The notes under the pieces are model-generated. The model was given only the letters and a program-made list of their open reading frames with translations, did not search any database and had not been told where the DNA came from. A stretch of DNA of 64,000 nucleotides from Zonotrichia leucophrys gambelii (Eukaryota > Chordata > Aves > Passeriformes > Passerellidae): the NCBI RefSeq assembly GCF_028769735.1, contig NC_088170.1:49075585-49139584 (forward strand). The letters run 5' to 3'. The translations under genes and the position numbers were made by a program. Of this stretch, positions 48,011 through 59,407 are shown one piece after another; the stretch's first letter is position 1, and every line of letters starts with the position of its first letter.

Positions 48011-49600
48011 CTTTCCTGTTGGTCCAGTCAGGACTGCTCCATACAGAAGCCTCACCTGAGATCTGCTGGGTTGCAACAAGATATAAGAAGAATCAACAAA
48101 GATCATCTGCATTTTATAGGATAAGAAATGTTTTTGAAGCAGAACAAATTCCCAATTGGTATAGTTAATTGAAGGAATATCTTACTTCTGGAATTAATTC
48201 TGAGACAACAGAATGGGCACCACGAAGCTCTTTCTAGTATGAAAAACATATTTTTTAACATTTGTTTATGGCACCTTAGAATTTAGCACTCTCATATCAA
48301 TAATGACAAAGGGATGATAATATTAAGTTATTGTTGTTTTTTTTTTTTAAAAAAAGGGGTTTTTACCAGTATTGTTGATTTTAATAACAAAGTAGTACAG
48401 GGAATGCACTCATAGCTGATGAATGCACTCATCTGAATTTTTGATTCACCAGGGATATGTCAAATATCTATGTTCCAATGCTGTTTTCAGAAGATTTTAT
48501 GGTAATATTTTGAATTTCAAGGGAAAAGATCAGTATAATTCAGAAGAGGTCTGAAACGGCACATGATCTCTGAATACTCCTAACTCAGAAATATAACAGT
48601 TTTTCTTTTTTCTTTAACAAGAGCAGAGGAGCTCAGTTCAGCCTTGTTAGCTGTAAGCAGGCTTGTGTTCAGAGACCTTAGTAAAGCTACACCTTTTCTA
48701 TTCTGTTTGAGGAGATCAAATCATCCTCTGTTTTATCTTCCCTTCCTTTTTGTATGTGGTTGTTGAATGACAAATGATTCTGCTGGCTGTTTACAGGACA
48801 ACTCAGTGTAAGATTACTTTCAACAAGTAAACTTAAGCAAGCAAATTATTTTAGTTTAAATTAGTAAACCGTTTACTTTGCTAACTGATGGGTGGCAGCA
48901 GAATTTGAGGGGGATGGAAGACAGAGGGTAAAGATAGACTGAAAGTATCACTTAACATCAATTCTAACTGTAGTTTTTTTTTTCTCTCTCTCTTTTCTCC
49001 TCTTTGCCTTTGCTTTCGCCAGTGAAAAAAAATTGCTGCTGCTTTGTTCCCTCTGTGTTTTTATCTTTTCACCTTTCCTGTATTTTGGATGCTTTGTGTA
49101 TAAACATCAGCAAACCAAGCTGAAAGATGTTGCTCATGCCACTGATAGGAAGACTGGATATAATAATTAGGTTCTATTTAGTAGCAGCACATGGGTGAAG
49201 GTTTCACACAGGCTCCATGAGAATGGCAACTAACAAAAAATTCCAGTGGAAGGCATTACTTTAAATTGTTTACCTGGACTTTGGGGTGGGGAAGGTGGAC
49301 TGAAGGAAGCGAGAAGTTGCAGGAAAAGTATAGGTAATCTTGGTTTTTTTTCAAAAGATGTGCTGAAAAAATTGTAAAACAGTGTAAGCTTTTATATTTT
49401 TCATCCAGAGTAAAGAATTATTTGTACTGGAACTGTAGGAATAGATTCAGAAAATGGCAGTTTGCATTATTGGGTAAATTTCTCTACCTGTGGCTTCTGT
49501 AAGCTGCTGCAGTGTGGCTTCAGTCTTGAGGATGGCACTGCATGATTAAAGTAGTACCTCTCTTTGCTGAGTCCTTCATCAACTTGGACTTACATGTAAA
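48011..49600. other. Non-coding stretch
   Basis: No gene recognised. A 19-bp tandem duplication lies at 48402-48439. Confidence 0.5.
48402..48439. repeat. 19-bp tandem duplication
   Basis: GAATGCACTCATAGCTGAT is followed at once by GAATGCACTCATCTGAATT. The first twelve bases are identical. Confidence 0.8.
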
Positions 49601-49710
49601 TTGTCTCATGGTTTACATGGGGCTGATTTACATTCATGTAAACTGAGACTCAGCTGAGCCTCCTCTTGTTCATGGATGAGGATGGAAACATGAAGGTCCA
49701 ACTTGTTATT

Positions 49711-49728
49711 ATTCCACCTCTGGCACCA
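49711..49728 (-). promoter_or_regulatory. Primer-binding-site-like sequence next to an LTR
   Basis: On the minus strand, TGGTGCCAGAGGTGGAAT lies six bases after the LTR end (CATAACA at 49735). Retroviral primer-binding sites begin TGG and pair with a tRNA 3' end, here one ending GGCACCA. The tRNA species was not determined. If correct, internal retroviral sequence begins to the left, but no coding region was recognised there. Confidence 0.4.
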
Positions 49729-49734
49729 AAATAA

Positions 49735-50250
49735 TGTTATGATGCACTGAAACAATGTTAGGATCCACATATTAAGACATGCCTCTGCCTGAATTAAGGT
49801 GCAAATGAGACCATATGCTGAAGTCACTAGAACAGATTTCATTATAACAGCAAATGTGAGGTAGAGAGGGACAGAAATAGAAAGGGGGTAGGAGGTGGGG
49901 GGAGGAAGAGACAGAGGAAGTGGTGGGGAGAGATTAAGCAAAAGCTGTCCCATGTGGGTCCCTGCAGTGTCTTTGTCTTCCTGGTGGTGGGGTTCCCAAA
50001 GTATTCTTCTGGTGGTACCACTTTTACGTAGTCCAGGTCCTGGGTATCCATGAGGCATAGGTGCCATTCCCATAACTTGGGATGGTATGTGTGCAGGCAG
50101 TTTTTTTCCTTTTCTCACAGATTGCCATGGTTGGGATTTTTATCCAGTAGACTACCCAAATTTGCCTCACCAGGCCTGGCATCCCCCTGTTGCCATCTTC
50201 ACTTTTCCCACAGTTTACAGAGTGGGGTCTTGTCCAGTGTGCTAATTACA
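49735..50250 (-). mobile_element. LTR of an endogenous retrovirus, antisense (right boundary uncertain)
   Basis: Positions 49780-49865 match the LTR at 12686-12770 in the same orientation (shared GCCTCTGCCTGAATTAAGG and AACAGCAAATGTGA). The minus-strand end may be CATAACA at 49735 or CCTAACA at 49756. The poly(A) hexamer is eroded here. A G-rich purine tract lies at 49868-49935. A 170-codon minus-strand frame (49606-50118) crosses the LTR edge and has no retroviral domain. The 5' end near 50250 could not be fixed. Confidence 0.55.
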
Positions 50251-53200
50251 AACCTTTCACCTCTGTGTAGGCCTGAAATTTACACTTTCCTGTTTGCCAC
50301 CTGTGCCTCTCATGGTGCCTTATTTTATGAGAACTTCCACCCCTTTGTCAGAGTTTTGAGACAAGTTAACTGCATTCTTGAATCCTCACAGAGCCATAAA
50401 TACCATAATGGTACAGACAAAATTGCAGGTGAACACTTGACTGCTAACACACATTTAGCATTAATTAATGAGGTATTTCTTCTAAAAATAATCAGTTTTC
50501 AAATAGGATAGCAGATTCTTACGTGCTCAGCTAATTCCTTAATGAGGTCTTTATGTGGTAATGATATTCAGTAGTGTCTTTAAATTGTTTATAGCCCTTA
50601 TGGACTGGAAATTGATCATTCTACCTATTATTGAGCCCTCTTTAGATTTCCTTGCTGAGAATTAGGGATTCATGCAATGGATTCAGTCCCTGGTTTTACT
50701 ACATAATTTCCTTCTTATTTCAGGATGCAAGTTTGAGAAAAGTATATCCAGAGAAAAGACTGAATATTCAGATTCAGTGCATTTAGGATATAGGCAATGG
50801 AATCACAATCAATGTTTGGAATATCCAGATATACCCTATTTTATTGCAATGGCCAATTCACAATGGAGATCTGTTCTAGCTTATTAGGGATTACCTCTGA
50901 GCTTAATAACCATCTGAGAGCCCAAACAGCAGGTAAAACAATGTCTCTTCTTTATAATATATATTATTTGGATTTCAGTATCAAAAATTGAAATTCTAGT
51001 GAAAAGTTACTAGGAAAGATTCCCTCCTGTCAGGAACATATGGTAATTTTACATTCATTTATATCTTTTGTAAATGTGACAGGAGAAGCATATGTGGAAA
51101 TGTTTGCATGTGGAGGAGAGCAAAATGTGTTTTGCTGAAAATAAGATTTTAGCAATTGTCACAGTGTATCTGCTGGCTAACAGTGTTGTGCAAATGATTT
51201 GCAGAAAATTGCAGACAGAACACAAGTCCTTTGATACTCTAGCTGAGAAGACAAGAGAGCTGCAAAGTGAATATCTGGGTTTTGTTTTACTACGATAACA
51301 CCTATTTCTGCCTGCAATCTCCAGCTCTAGAATTACTGCAGACTGGCAATCTAAAAACTAGTAATACATGTGAACTCTCACTGCTCCCTCCCTATTCATT
51401 GATTACAACAAAACAAGTGTGTTGTTGTTTCAAACCCAACATCTGCTGAGGAAAACACTATTCAAAAATAAGCTGCAAAATTCTCATGCAGAAAAGGGCT
51501 GTTTTATAGGAAGATAGAACACATGGGAATGAATTCATTACTAATAAAAATGGACTGCTTCTTTCTATTTTCTGTGAGGCATCATGAGATTTACACCTTT
51601 TCATGGGAAAAATATTCATCATAGAACCAGAAGGCAGACTACTAAACTAAGGGATGATAACATGCAGCAGATAGGATTTCTGTGCAGAAATTTTAAAAAA
51701 GGAGAAAAAAATTTGAAATATTAAAAATTCTAGCAATGCAATAAAAAGAAGTCTTATATTTAAAATGGAAGTTGTGATGAATGTGAATTTATCTATAAAT
51801 ACATACAGTAAAGGATGGGAAATTGTTGAAAATTGCAGAAGGTTAAATTAAAGAAAATGTCTAGATGGGGGGAAAATGTTCTCCATCACTTCCTGATGAG
51901 TTAGCTTCCAAAGTCTGAAGAACTTGGTTATAATTTTCATGTTAAGGTGAAAAAATACTTTTCCAGAACTTCTAGCTTTCCTGCTTTGATTTTTAGAACT
52001 GGTATAAAACTCACAGAAGAATCTCATTTTAGCAATTTAGACAGTCAAGTTATCACAAAAATATTAGATTTTCAATATTTTTAAAATTTTAAACCATCTA
52101 TTGATCCAAACAGAAAATAATACTTCAGGTTAAAACCTTAGTCAATTAAAATGTTTGAAACTACAGAGAAGTTTTACTTACATTCATTAAGAAGATTTAT
52201 TTTTTGAAAATCCTTTTGTTAACATCTTTTGGAATCCACAGCAGGACAGCCCTGCTCTGAGATAATCTCTCACTGCTGAGTACTAATATGGAAACAATAT
52301 TCACATGTCCCTCCAAATTGCTTTATAAAACCAGGGGCAAGGGGTAGGGAGTGGGGAGGGGTGGGGGGAGATGGCAGCTTCTGTTGCCATTCAATTCCTT
52401 AGAACTGTATCTCAGTTTTCTCAGCTCAGCATTTTAACGTATATCCACGAAGACCTCAGATCTTTTAAACACTTTAAAACACTAAAATAAAGGCTGCATA
52501 TTGATAGATGTCTCTGTGAGATCATTTCAGTCTTTTTCTCCTCTGTGCAGGTAAGCCACTCTTCCTGGTGAAAATCCCGAAGGCAAGTCGGCAGAAGTGA
52601 CAGCATCTGGTCAGAGCGGTATTTTCCTGATGTGGTTTTAAAAAGTTGCTTGAATTTTACTGGACCAGAAAAGGTCTAGCAAATATGTGTTCAAATGCAA
52701 ATTTCCAAGTTTTCTTAGCTGGCTATGTAAGTATACTATCAGGTTGGAATTGGTGTGTGCAGTCACTGTTTGTTTTCTGTTAGAAATGAAAAGGCATACC
52801 TGGTCAAAATGCAGATGACAAGCATTTGTAATTTTGTTTCTGAGTACTCATTTACAGCACCGATTTTTTACTAGCTTGAGGGCCTGTGTGAGTTCATGGA
52901 AGAGGCTGGCTCTGAATGTGTAGGTTTGGACATGGAAAGATATGACCACTGCATTTGAAAGGAAGTAGTAGAACAAGCAGACTGCCTTAGTGGATCAGAG
53001 ACAAACAAGACAGGTTTCCTAGGTTGTGTCTCATGAGACTAAAGCACTTTTGCAAATGCAGTACACAGGACTGTTCTTCTCCTGACCTAAAATGGGCTGC
53101 TGCCCCTTTCTATCACAATGTCATTCATGCTGGGGAAAAAGCATGGACATCTGACACCTCGCCTGTGCTATCACCTAACAGAGCAATGCACATTAGATGA

Positions 53201-54460
53201 AACTCTAAAGAATTAGAGTGCGCTCTTAGACTGAATAACATTAATGGCATTGTCTTTAATGGTGTTAAGTTTCCACCAGTAAAAGTTTGTGAAGAGACTA
53301 ATACCCTTATATGTTCTTTGATCATTTGCAGGTGTGGAAGCAGGGAATAACATTTTCTCTGAAAATTATTTACTGAAACATTTTTTAGAATGTTATCAGG
53401 ACCAGTAAATATTTGACAGAAAACATCTCACTTTCACAGATTCAGTGACACCACCCTCCACAGTTCCTGTTAATTTTGAAATGCTGAAAACATTTCTGTC
53501 AGCTTTTTGACTGGCAGATTTTATCAGAATAATTCAAAAAATGCTAGAGAACAACCCAATCCTGTTACCTGTATGTTCATTCCATTTATATTCTGGAGTA
53601 AATGTAGGCGTCATAAATGACTCAAATGAGACACAGAATCACCAGCTTGTATTTTCCAGTAGTAATTTTTCTTCTGAAAAGATACATTCAACATCTTTGT
53701 GATTTTTCTGTTCAGTTATGAAACTGAGGCTTCTTGCCTCCTACAAATTTAATTTGTATCAATAAGAACTTTACAGTGATTCAATTTGCAAGAGAAAGTT
53801 TTTTGCAGTGTACCTTGATGGGGCAGTGGCTAGATATGTTTGCTCATCAATTGTTTTACTGAACATTTATGGAGATAAGAAATGAAAATTAAGAAAAACT
53901 CTTTAACTTGTGCAGTGTATTTGGATTTCAGAATTCGTGTTCTTTTAAGAATCTCTGTCTTTTGTCTCTCACCCAGGGGAGTGGTGGAGGACAGTGGCTA
54001 CAGTGAGCTTAATTTCCATCTGGATTTTAAACTACAGCAGTGTGATAAGGGATTTCAGTGCTTTAATTTGAACTGTGTGATTGCCATGCTTAACTCTAAA
54101 AATGTGTGCAAGTCCAGATGGATGCTCTTGTAATCTGTAAATAAAGGTAAATAAATCCTTCCAATAATGATATCAGCCTTATCTTGCTCATATGATATGG
54201 TATAATCATACTTCTAAACAATGCTGGAGTTGTTGATGTTTACAGTATAGGTGATAGAAAGTGCATGTGAAGAAAAATAGGATATAAAGCAGAAGTATGA
54301 AAAATAGGCTTAAAAGCCTTACAGACAAGGATTGCAACTTCACAAGTTGGAAACAAAGTTATCCTAACACTGAAGCCTATTTCAACATTCTTAGTTGACT
54401 AAATTCAATTTAACTGTGGATGAATGATGATCATTCATACAGGACAAACTTGATTACCAG
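50251..54460. other. AT-rich non-coding stretch
   Basis: No gene recognised. A minus-strand frame at 53125-53325 extends upstream to an acceptor-like TTTTCAG near 53365, but its content is not recognisable. A G-run cluster lies at 52334-52368. Confidence 0.45.
52334..52368 (+). other. G-quadruplex-prone tract
   Basis: Six runs of three or more G within 35 bases, separated by one to three bases, enough for several four-stranded arrangements. It begins a few bases after TTTATAAAACC (TATA-like). No transcript evidence is available. Confidence 0.6.
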
Positions 54461-54725
54461 GACCTGAGGGATGGCCTGAAGTTCAGCCAGGAGAAGTTTA
54501 GGTTGGATAACAGAAAAACCTTCTTCATCCACAGGGTGTTTGAGCACCTGTACAGCTCCCCAGGGAAGAAGTCAGAGCACCAAACCTGACAGAGTTCTAG
54601 AAGTGTTTGGATAATCCTGTCAGACACATGATGTGATTCTTAAGGATGGTGCTGCACAGTTGGAATTGGCAATCCTTCTGGGCCCCTTCCAACTCAGGTA
54701 TTTTAAGATTCTCTGATTCTGTGAT
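54461..54725 (+). mobile_element. CR1 LINE 3' end (sense)
   Basis: Runs from GGATGGCCTGAAGTTCAGCC through TTTAGGTTGGATAACAGAAA (the ORF2 C-terminal FRLDxRK region) and GGGCCCCTTCCAACTCAGG to a tail TTCTCTGATTCTGTGAT. It is 5'-truncated, and the ORF2 end carries several stops. Confidence 0.9.
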
Positions 54726-55186
54726 CTGATGACAGCTTTCTCAACAAATGAGAAAGCTGTATGCTCTTAGTTACATCAAGAAGTAATGATTTGCCACATC
54801 CTGTTAACGCAGAAATTTTTCAGGAACAGACAATTATACCTTAAAGTGAACTTTAAAACTTTAAAGCTGTAGTGTTGTCAATGTGCTTCATAAGTGTTGA
54901 GAACTGTGGACATTGACTGGACTTAGCAAAAAAATTGACAATACTGAAAGATGCCTTTAAAAATCTGTTAACTATATTAATCCTTCCATGAGGATGGAAT
55001 TTTGTGTTTTAACTGATCTATTCCGTCCACATGAATGCTTCTTTTTTAGAAAGATAAATTAGATGCCATATATCCACATAAATGTCCCTCCCATTAGAAT
55101 CTGGAAGGATTGTCTTGCTAATACCAATAAATAGGATTTCTACACATTAAAGACTCTTTAGCAGTGAAAATGTAAAAGGCACTCAC
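54726..55186. other. AT-rich spacer with hairpin at its start
   Basis: Contains the inverted repeat at 54732-54760, otherwise nothing recognised. Confidence 0.5.
54732..54760. repeat. Perfect 11-bp hairpin just after a CR1 tail
   Basis: ACAGCTTTCTC and GAGAAAGCTGT pair perfectly across AACAAAT. It begins seven bases past the CR1 end. Confidence 0.75.
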
Positions 55187-55467
55187 ACCAGAGCCACAAA
55201 TGAGAATGTGATGAGAAACAATGTGCCATAATCTGGGTTACTGGCATGTTGCAGATTGAACTGCTCATTGTCAGATATCAGATAATGTAAAGTTTCAAAC
55301 TGGGGTCTTGCATGTGCTGGGGTAATAAAATAACCATTGACTGATGAGGACATACACATCGGTCTAAAACTTTTAGGGGTTTTAGCTGTTACATGGATTG
55401 AGACTTTTGAGGATGTACCTACGGCATTGGAATACCAGGAGCAGCTTCTCAAATGATTCTGTAACAC
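55187..55467 (-). CDS. Possible coding exon of a membrane or extracellular protein (low confidence)
   Basis: On the minus strand, TTTTTAGCTGTTTCAG ends at 55468 as a good acceptor. The frame is then open for about 93 codons to CTCTGGT, followed by GTGAGT, a strong donor (using GTGTGA instead gives exactly 279 bases). The other two frames stop within the span. The peptide contains WYSNAVGTSSKVSIHVT, which resembles the last strands of an Ig- or PKD-type beta-sandwich domain (C-x-x-x-x-N-x-x-G then alternating V/S/I). It ends GTLFLITFSFVALV, a hydrophobic run like the start of a transmembrane helix. A cell-surface protein exon would explain both, but no family was recognised and no neighbouring exon was found. 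Chance remains a real possibility. Confidence 0.25.
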
Positions 55468-57369
55468 CTGAAACAGCTAAAAAGCACCACTACGGGAACT
55501 TCTGGATGTATTGATGCTTAAGGACATTTCACATTCAGCAGCAAACCAGTTGGCTGAATAACATGAGTGCTTGAAGAATATATTTGGAGCTACTTCTGAG
55601 CTATATGGTTCTCCAGAGATCTTTCAGTTTCACAGAGATTTATGCTGACATGGCTTTTGGCCTGAATCTTCTCAGCTGTGCCCAGTTCCACAACAGGACA
55701 GGATATGAGCATGCACTGTTCTCATAATCTTCCTCTCTTCCTCTCTACATTTCCTGCTCCTGCTCTTGTTTCTTCTTTTCTATGCAACAGAAACCAGGCA
55801 CACAAGTCAAGAACAAATGACAATATGGCCCAATAGCCTTCTTGGCACAGACATTAGCAGACTGGGTAGGCTAAAGAAAGGCCTAAAGCAGAAAGAAGCT
55901 CTGGCTTTTTTAATGATATCGGATTTATCCTGCAGGAAGCAGGTCTGTAAGCACACAGTACTATCATAAAGTTTTCTTCTGGAAGCCATCCCCCTTGACC
56001 TCAGTAAGCCTATGGAAAGCAGTTTGTTCAACATATGCTTTAAGGCTAATCCCAGAAATTAATTTCTGTAATAAATATCTTAAATGGCAACTATTTCCCA
56101 GCCTGGCTTCCTGTGTAAGATTGCCATAAAAGACCTTATGGCAGAATCAAACACATCCTCTGTGTTTGTGAGAACCAGCTCTCCTTTTACCTGTATGTAA
56201 ATCATAGTCTTAGGTCGATGTGGTAAAATGTTCTTCACTCTCTTCATTCACACTTGCTTCTCTAAAGAAATTTTTATAAATATTTTCTATTTCGGTCACA
56301 TGCTTATAGTTTGTTCATAATTCAGTGGCATACATACCAGAGAACTCAACATATTGTGTGAAAGATCTCTACAATAGAGTCTGTTCCTTTCAAAGTATCT
56401 GCCATGGTTTTTCATAATAAATGCTGTCAAAGCTAAATTGGACAATATACTGTTTGATAAAATATCTTATTTCAAAATATAGCAAGGATATGTAGCAAAA
56501 GCCAATATAAATGTGTCTTGAGGAATCAGCATTTCCTCCTCATGATAAGAAGAAGAAAATGTTTTGATATATTTTTGGCAATGAATTCTGAAATCCAGGC
56601 CACAAGTGCTAAAGAGCTTGTCAGATTTGGAGCTAGTCCATATGCCAAGGATACATTAAACAAATATGTAGCTACTTACTTCAGGGAATGACCAGATACA
56701 AATAAAACTTTCACAAGGAAATCATACCCAACTACTGGTAAGTGTAAGGTGAAAATCTAAATCACTTTTGACAGGGTTGAAAAGCAGATAGGGTCATAGT
56801 GTAACTGCAGCATAATGTTCATGATTAACTTTCTGTGGACCCATTCCCTGGCAGCAGGATTTTACACATTCGGCATTGTAGAAATGGTCATTAAGAAAAA
56901 TCATGTAGCTCAAAGCACAAAGCCATGCATAAATAATAATAAAATAGTCTTGGAAAAAGTGAACAAGCAATGATTTCATTTTTTTATCACAGGGCTTGGC
57001 AGTGGGCTCTACAACACAATTTTATCTTTGCAATTAAGGCCCTAGTCTGTCTTCTCTACTGGAAAAGTGGCGGGGGAGTTCAACTATGTCCAAATATACC
57101 GTTCAATAACAAATTTTTTTTCCTCTGCATGATGATGTATTTATTTAATCCCTCAAAAGAATGTTAGGTACAACTGTCCTTCTTAAGTTCCTAGATCAGA
57201 ACTAAATTCTTCACTCCTACCAGTGGATGATACAGCCTTTTAGCATATCTAAAGCTCAAATGATCAAAGTGCGAGGGGGAAGTAACCTTTCCTGCTGTTG
57301 CTTTCAGTTTCTCATGCATAGTTAAATCAGTGCTTTGAGAAGTAATACTCTACAGGGATGGATACAGAA
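55468..57369. other. AT-rich non-coding stretch
   Basis: No gene recognised. Confidence 0.5.
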
Positions 57370-57560
57370 TTAGCCCCTTCCGTCTCACCAGAGTTTAATG
57401 GGTGATCTGATGCTAACAGCATCAGTTTCTGCCATCTGTTCATAAGGGGACCACTGACTGTTCTGTGAGCCCCTTTGTTAATCATGCTAAAGGGAATTTG
57501 CATGACTAAAACTGAGCTGTTTGAAGACTCCCATCCAGCAAAATCATCTTCATAACTGAA
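57370..57560. other. Possible conserved non-coding element
   Basis: Mid-GC, repeat-free sequence containing an octamer-like AATTTGCATGA at about 57495-57505, TTAATCATGCTAAAG, and a perfect 8-bp inverted repeat CTGATGCT/AGCATCAG at 57407-57425. This combination is common in vertebrate enhancers, but conservation was not tested. Confidence 0.28.
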
Positions 57561-58610
57561 GATAGGAAAAAAAGCAAAAATTAGAGCAAAACAAATTATT
57601 TATATACTTATTCTAGTTCCATATTCACAGTTCTTTTGGTATAAAGAGCTACATGCCAAGTACTGTAGCAAAGAACCTATTTATTCACTAGAAATAAATA
57701 GTCCAATCAATTTATAATTTTTATATGCTTATATAAAGTTATGATTTCACAAATATGTTGTTTTATTACTTATGAGTCTAAGCAACAACTTATTTATATA
57801 AACTAAAAATAGTTTGAGGAAGTATATTACCACTTGGAGTCTGTTTTGAACTAACCGTGTTGCATGTCTTGTTTTGTCCAATTTCTCATACAGGTTTTGT
57901 GGTTATTATTTGTGATACCTAATAGAATGTTGAGAATTATCAGATGATATGGTATGATATAATCGTATAAAAATCTATTCAGGAAAACAAAAAAGTATAC
58001 AAGTGAAAACACAGTTATTTAAATGTTTATATTGAAAGGATAAAGTAGTTGAAGAAAGTAATTCTAAATTCAGTTAATTACTTATACTTGCTATGTTGCA
58101 GTATTTGCACAGATATAATTTAGAAATGCATTTCAGGAGAGTTCTGAAGGGTAGTAAATAAAAACATGAAGCAAAGATAAGGATTAAAGCTAATCAAAAG
58201 CTAAGCATAACAAAAATCAGGAATATTTAGACAGATCATTAATTATCTATCTGTTTAAACATTAATTCCCTGAATAATAGTCAGCATTAAAGATATCCCT
58301 GAGAAATATGTTTTCATGAAGGAAAGGCTTTTCACTCTGAAATTGTTTGTTTGGATGCTCTAATTAGCCATTTCAGCATACTTTAGTTTGAAAGCAGGTA
58401 CAAATTACACTGTTATCAATAAGAACATGCCTTTTCAACAATGATCATCATTGCTTCCATTTGCTCTTTTCTGATTTAGAGTCTGGGGGAATATCTTTTT
58501 CTGACCAGCTTCCATATTTGTACTGAAGAAAAGTTAGATTATTTTCAGCTCCCTGTACAGGAGTTGAACAAATTCTTGGCTACCATCTTGCTCTCCCTTC
58601 CTCTTTTTGT
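57561..58610. other. AT-rich non-coding stretch
   Basis: Nothing recognised. The last bases form the left flank of the next LTR. Confidence 0.5.
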
Positions 58611-58615
58611 TTATG
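58611..58615. repeat. Target-site duplication, left copy (TTATG)
   Basis: Identical to 59064-59068 and directly before the TGTCCTGG start of the LTR. Confidence 0.85.
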
Positions 58616-59063
58616 TGTCCTGGTTCCAGCCAGGACAGGGGTAATTTTTGCAGTAGCTAGGAGGGGGCACATCTAGGACTTGGAAGTTGTTCTATACCAT
58701 CTCACATCATTGATGGGCTAAGGGGAATGGAATTTCTTGCAGGAAGATGAGGTTCCTTCTGGTTGGGGTAAGTAGCATGGCTGCATTAGTGTTCCACAGT
58801 GAGCATTTTGGCATATGAATCACTCTCTCTCTTTTGTATAGTTTTGGTATGAATATTGCTGCTGTTACTGTTATTTTTTTATATCATAGCTGTTTCCAGT
58901 AAATTGTTTTTTATCTCAACCTGTGACATGTTGCTGGTGTGCCTCCAATTCTTCTGTCTAGCCTGTTACACTGGGGAGCAAAAGGGGGAACAAGCAAGAA
59001 GTGTGTTTTGGAAAGTCTCAGTGGGAAGACTAGACTGTGGAATACCATTCCTAAACCACAACA
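58616..59063 (+). mobile_element. Solo LTR of an endogenous retrovirus with perfect target duplication
   Basis: Begins TGTCCTGGTTCCAGCC and ends AAACCACAACA, with the same TTATG on both sides. It is 448 bp long. The start, the GTAGCTAGGAGGGGGCACAT block and the TTTTATCTCAACCTGTGACA block match a common passerine ERV LTR as I remember it. The poly(A) signal is the variant AGTAAA at 58898-58903. A 77-codon frame at 58856-59089 runs across the end and is incidental. No internal retroviral sequence flanks it, so it is a solo LTR. Confidence 0.9.
58898..58903 (+). terminator. Variant poly(A) signal (AGTAAA) of the solo LTR
   Basis: AGTAAA followed by a T-rich TTGTTTTTTATC region, placed about 160 bases before the LTR end. 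Confidence 0.5.
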
Positions 59064-59068
59064 TTATG
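59064..59068. repeat. Target-site duplication, right copy (TTATG)
   Basis: Directly follows the CCACAACA end of the LTR. Confidence 0.85.
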
Positions 59069-59273
59069 TTATACTTAATTCCAGTTTAGCTGTCTTTCCG
59101 TGATTAAATATTATATTAGGAAAGTTTGTACAGAAAACTTGAGTTAAAAGTTGAGTAGAAAAATGGGATCAGCTATTGTTTTATTCTCATGGGCAAAGCT
59201 CCCACTCCAATGAGCTTAAAAGAGGATTTTATGGTAATCTTATATATTAAATGTCTGGATTCAAGTTCAGCAG

Positions 59274-59407
59274 GGGGACCTGGATGAGCAAAAGTGGGCC
59301 CATGAAAATCTTATGTGGTCAAACAAGAGAAAATGCTGTACTTGGGTGAGGGGCAACCCCTATTATCAATCCAGGCTGGGGCATGAAGATTGAGAGCAAC
59401 CCTGCCA
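59274..59407 (+). mobile_element. CR1 LINE fragment (ORF2, sense)
   Basis: Sequence such as GACCTGGATGAGCA, AGTGGGCCCATGAAAATCTT and GGGGCAACCCC matches the CR1 region after the RT core (family DLDxLEKWAxxNLMRFNKAKCKVLHLGRGNP). The frame is broken. The match ends abruptly where the LTR sequence begins, and no continuation was found past 60293. Confidence 0.8.

Noticed and set aside
49606..50118. 170-codon minus-strand frame as retroviral coding sequence
   Set aside because: It crosses the LTR end and contains no gag, protease, polymerase or envelope motif.
12656..50250. The two related antisense LTRs (12.66 and 49.7 kb) as the ends of one provirus
   Set aside because: They are about 36 kb apart with many unrelated elements between and no retroviral genes, far beyond provirus length.
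53125..53365. Third minus-strand exon candidate
   Set aside because: An acceptor-like site and open frame exist, but the peptide is unremarkable and the donor (GTGATA) is weak, so the evidence does not exceed chance.
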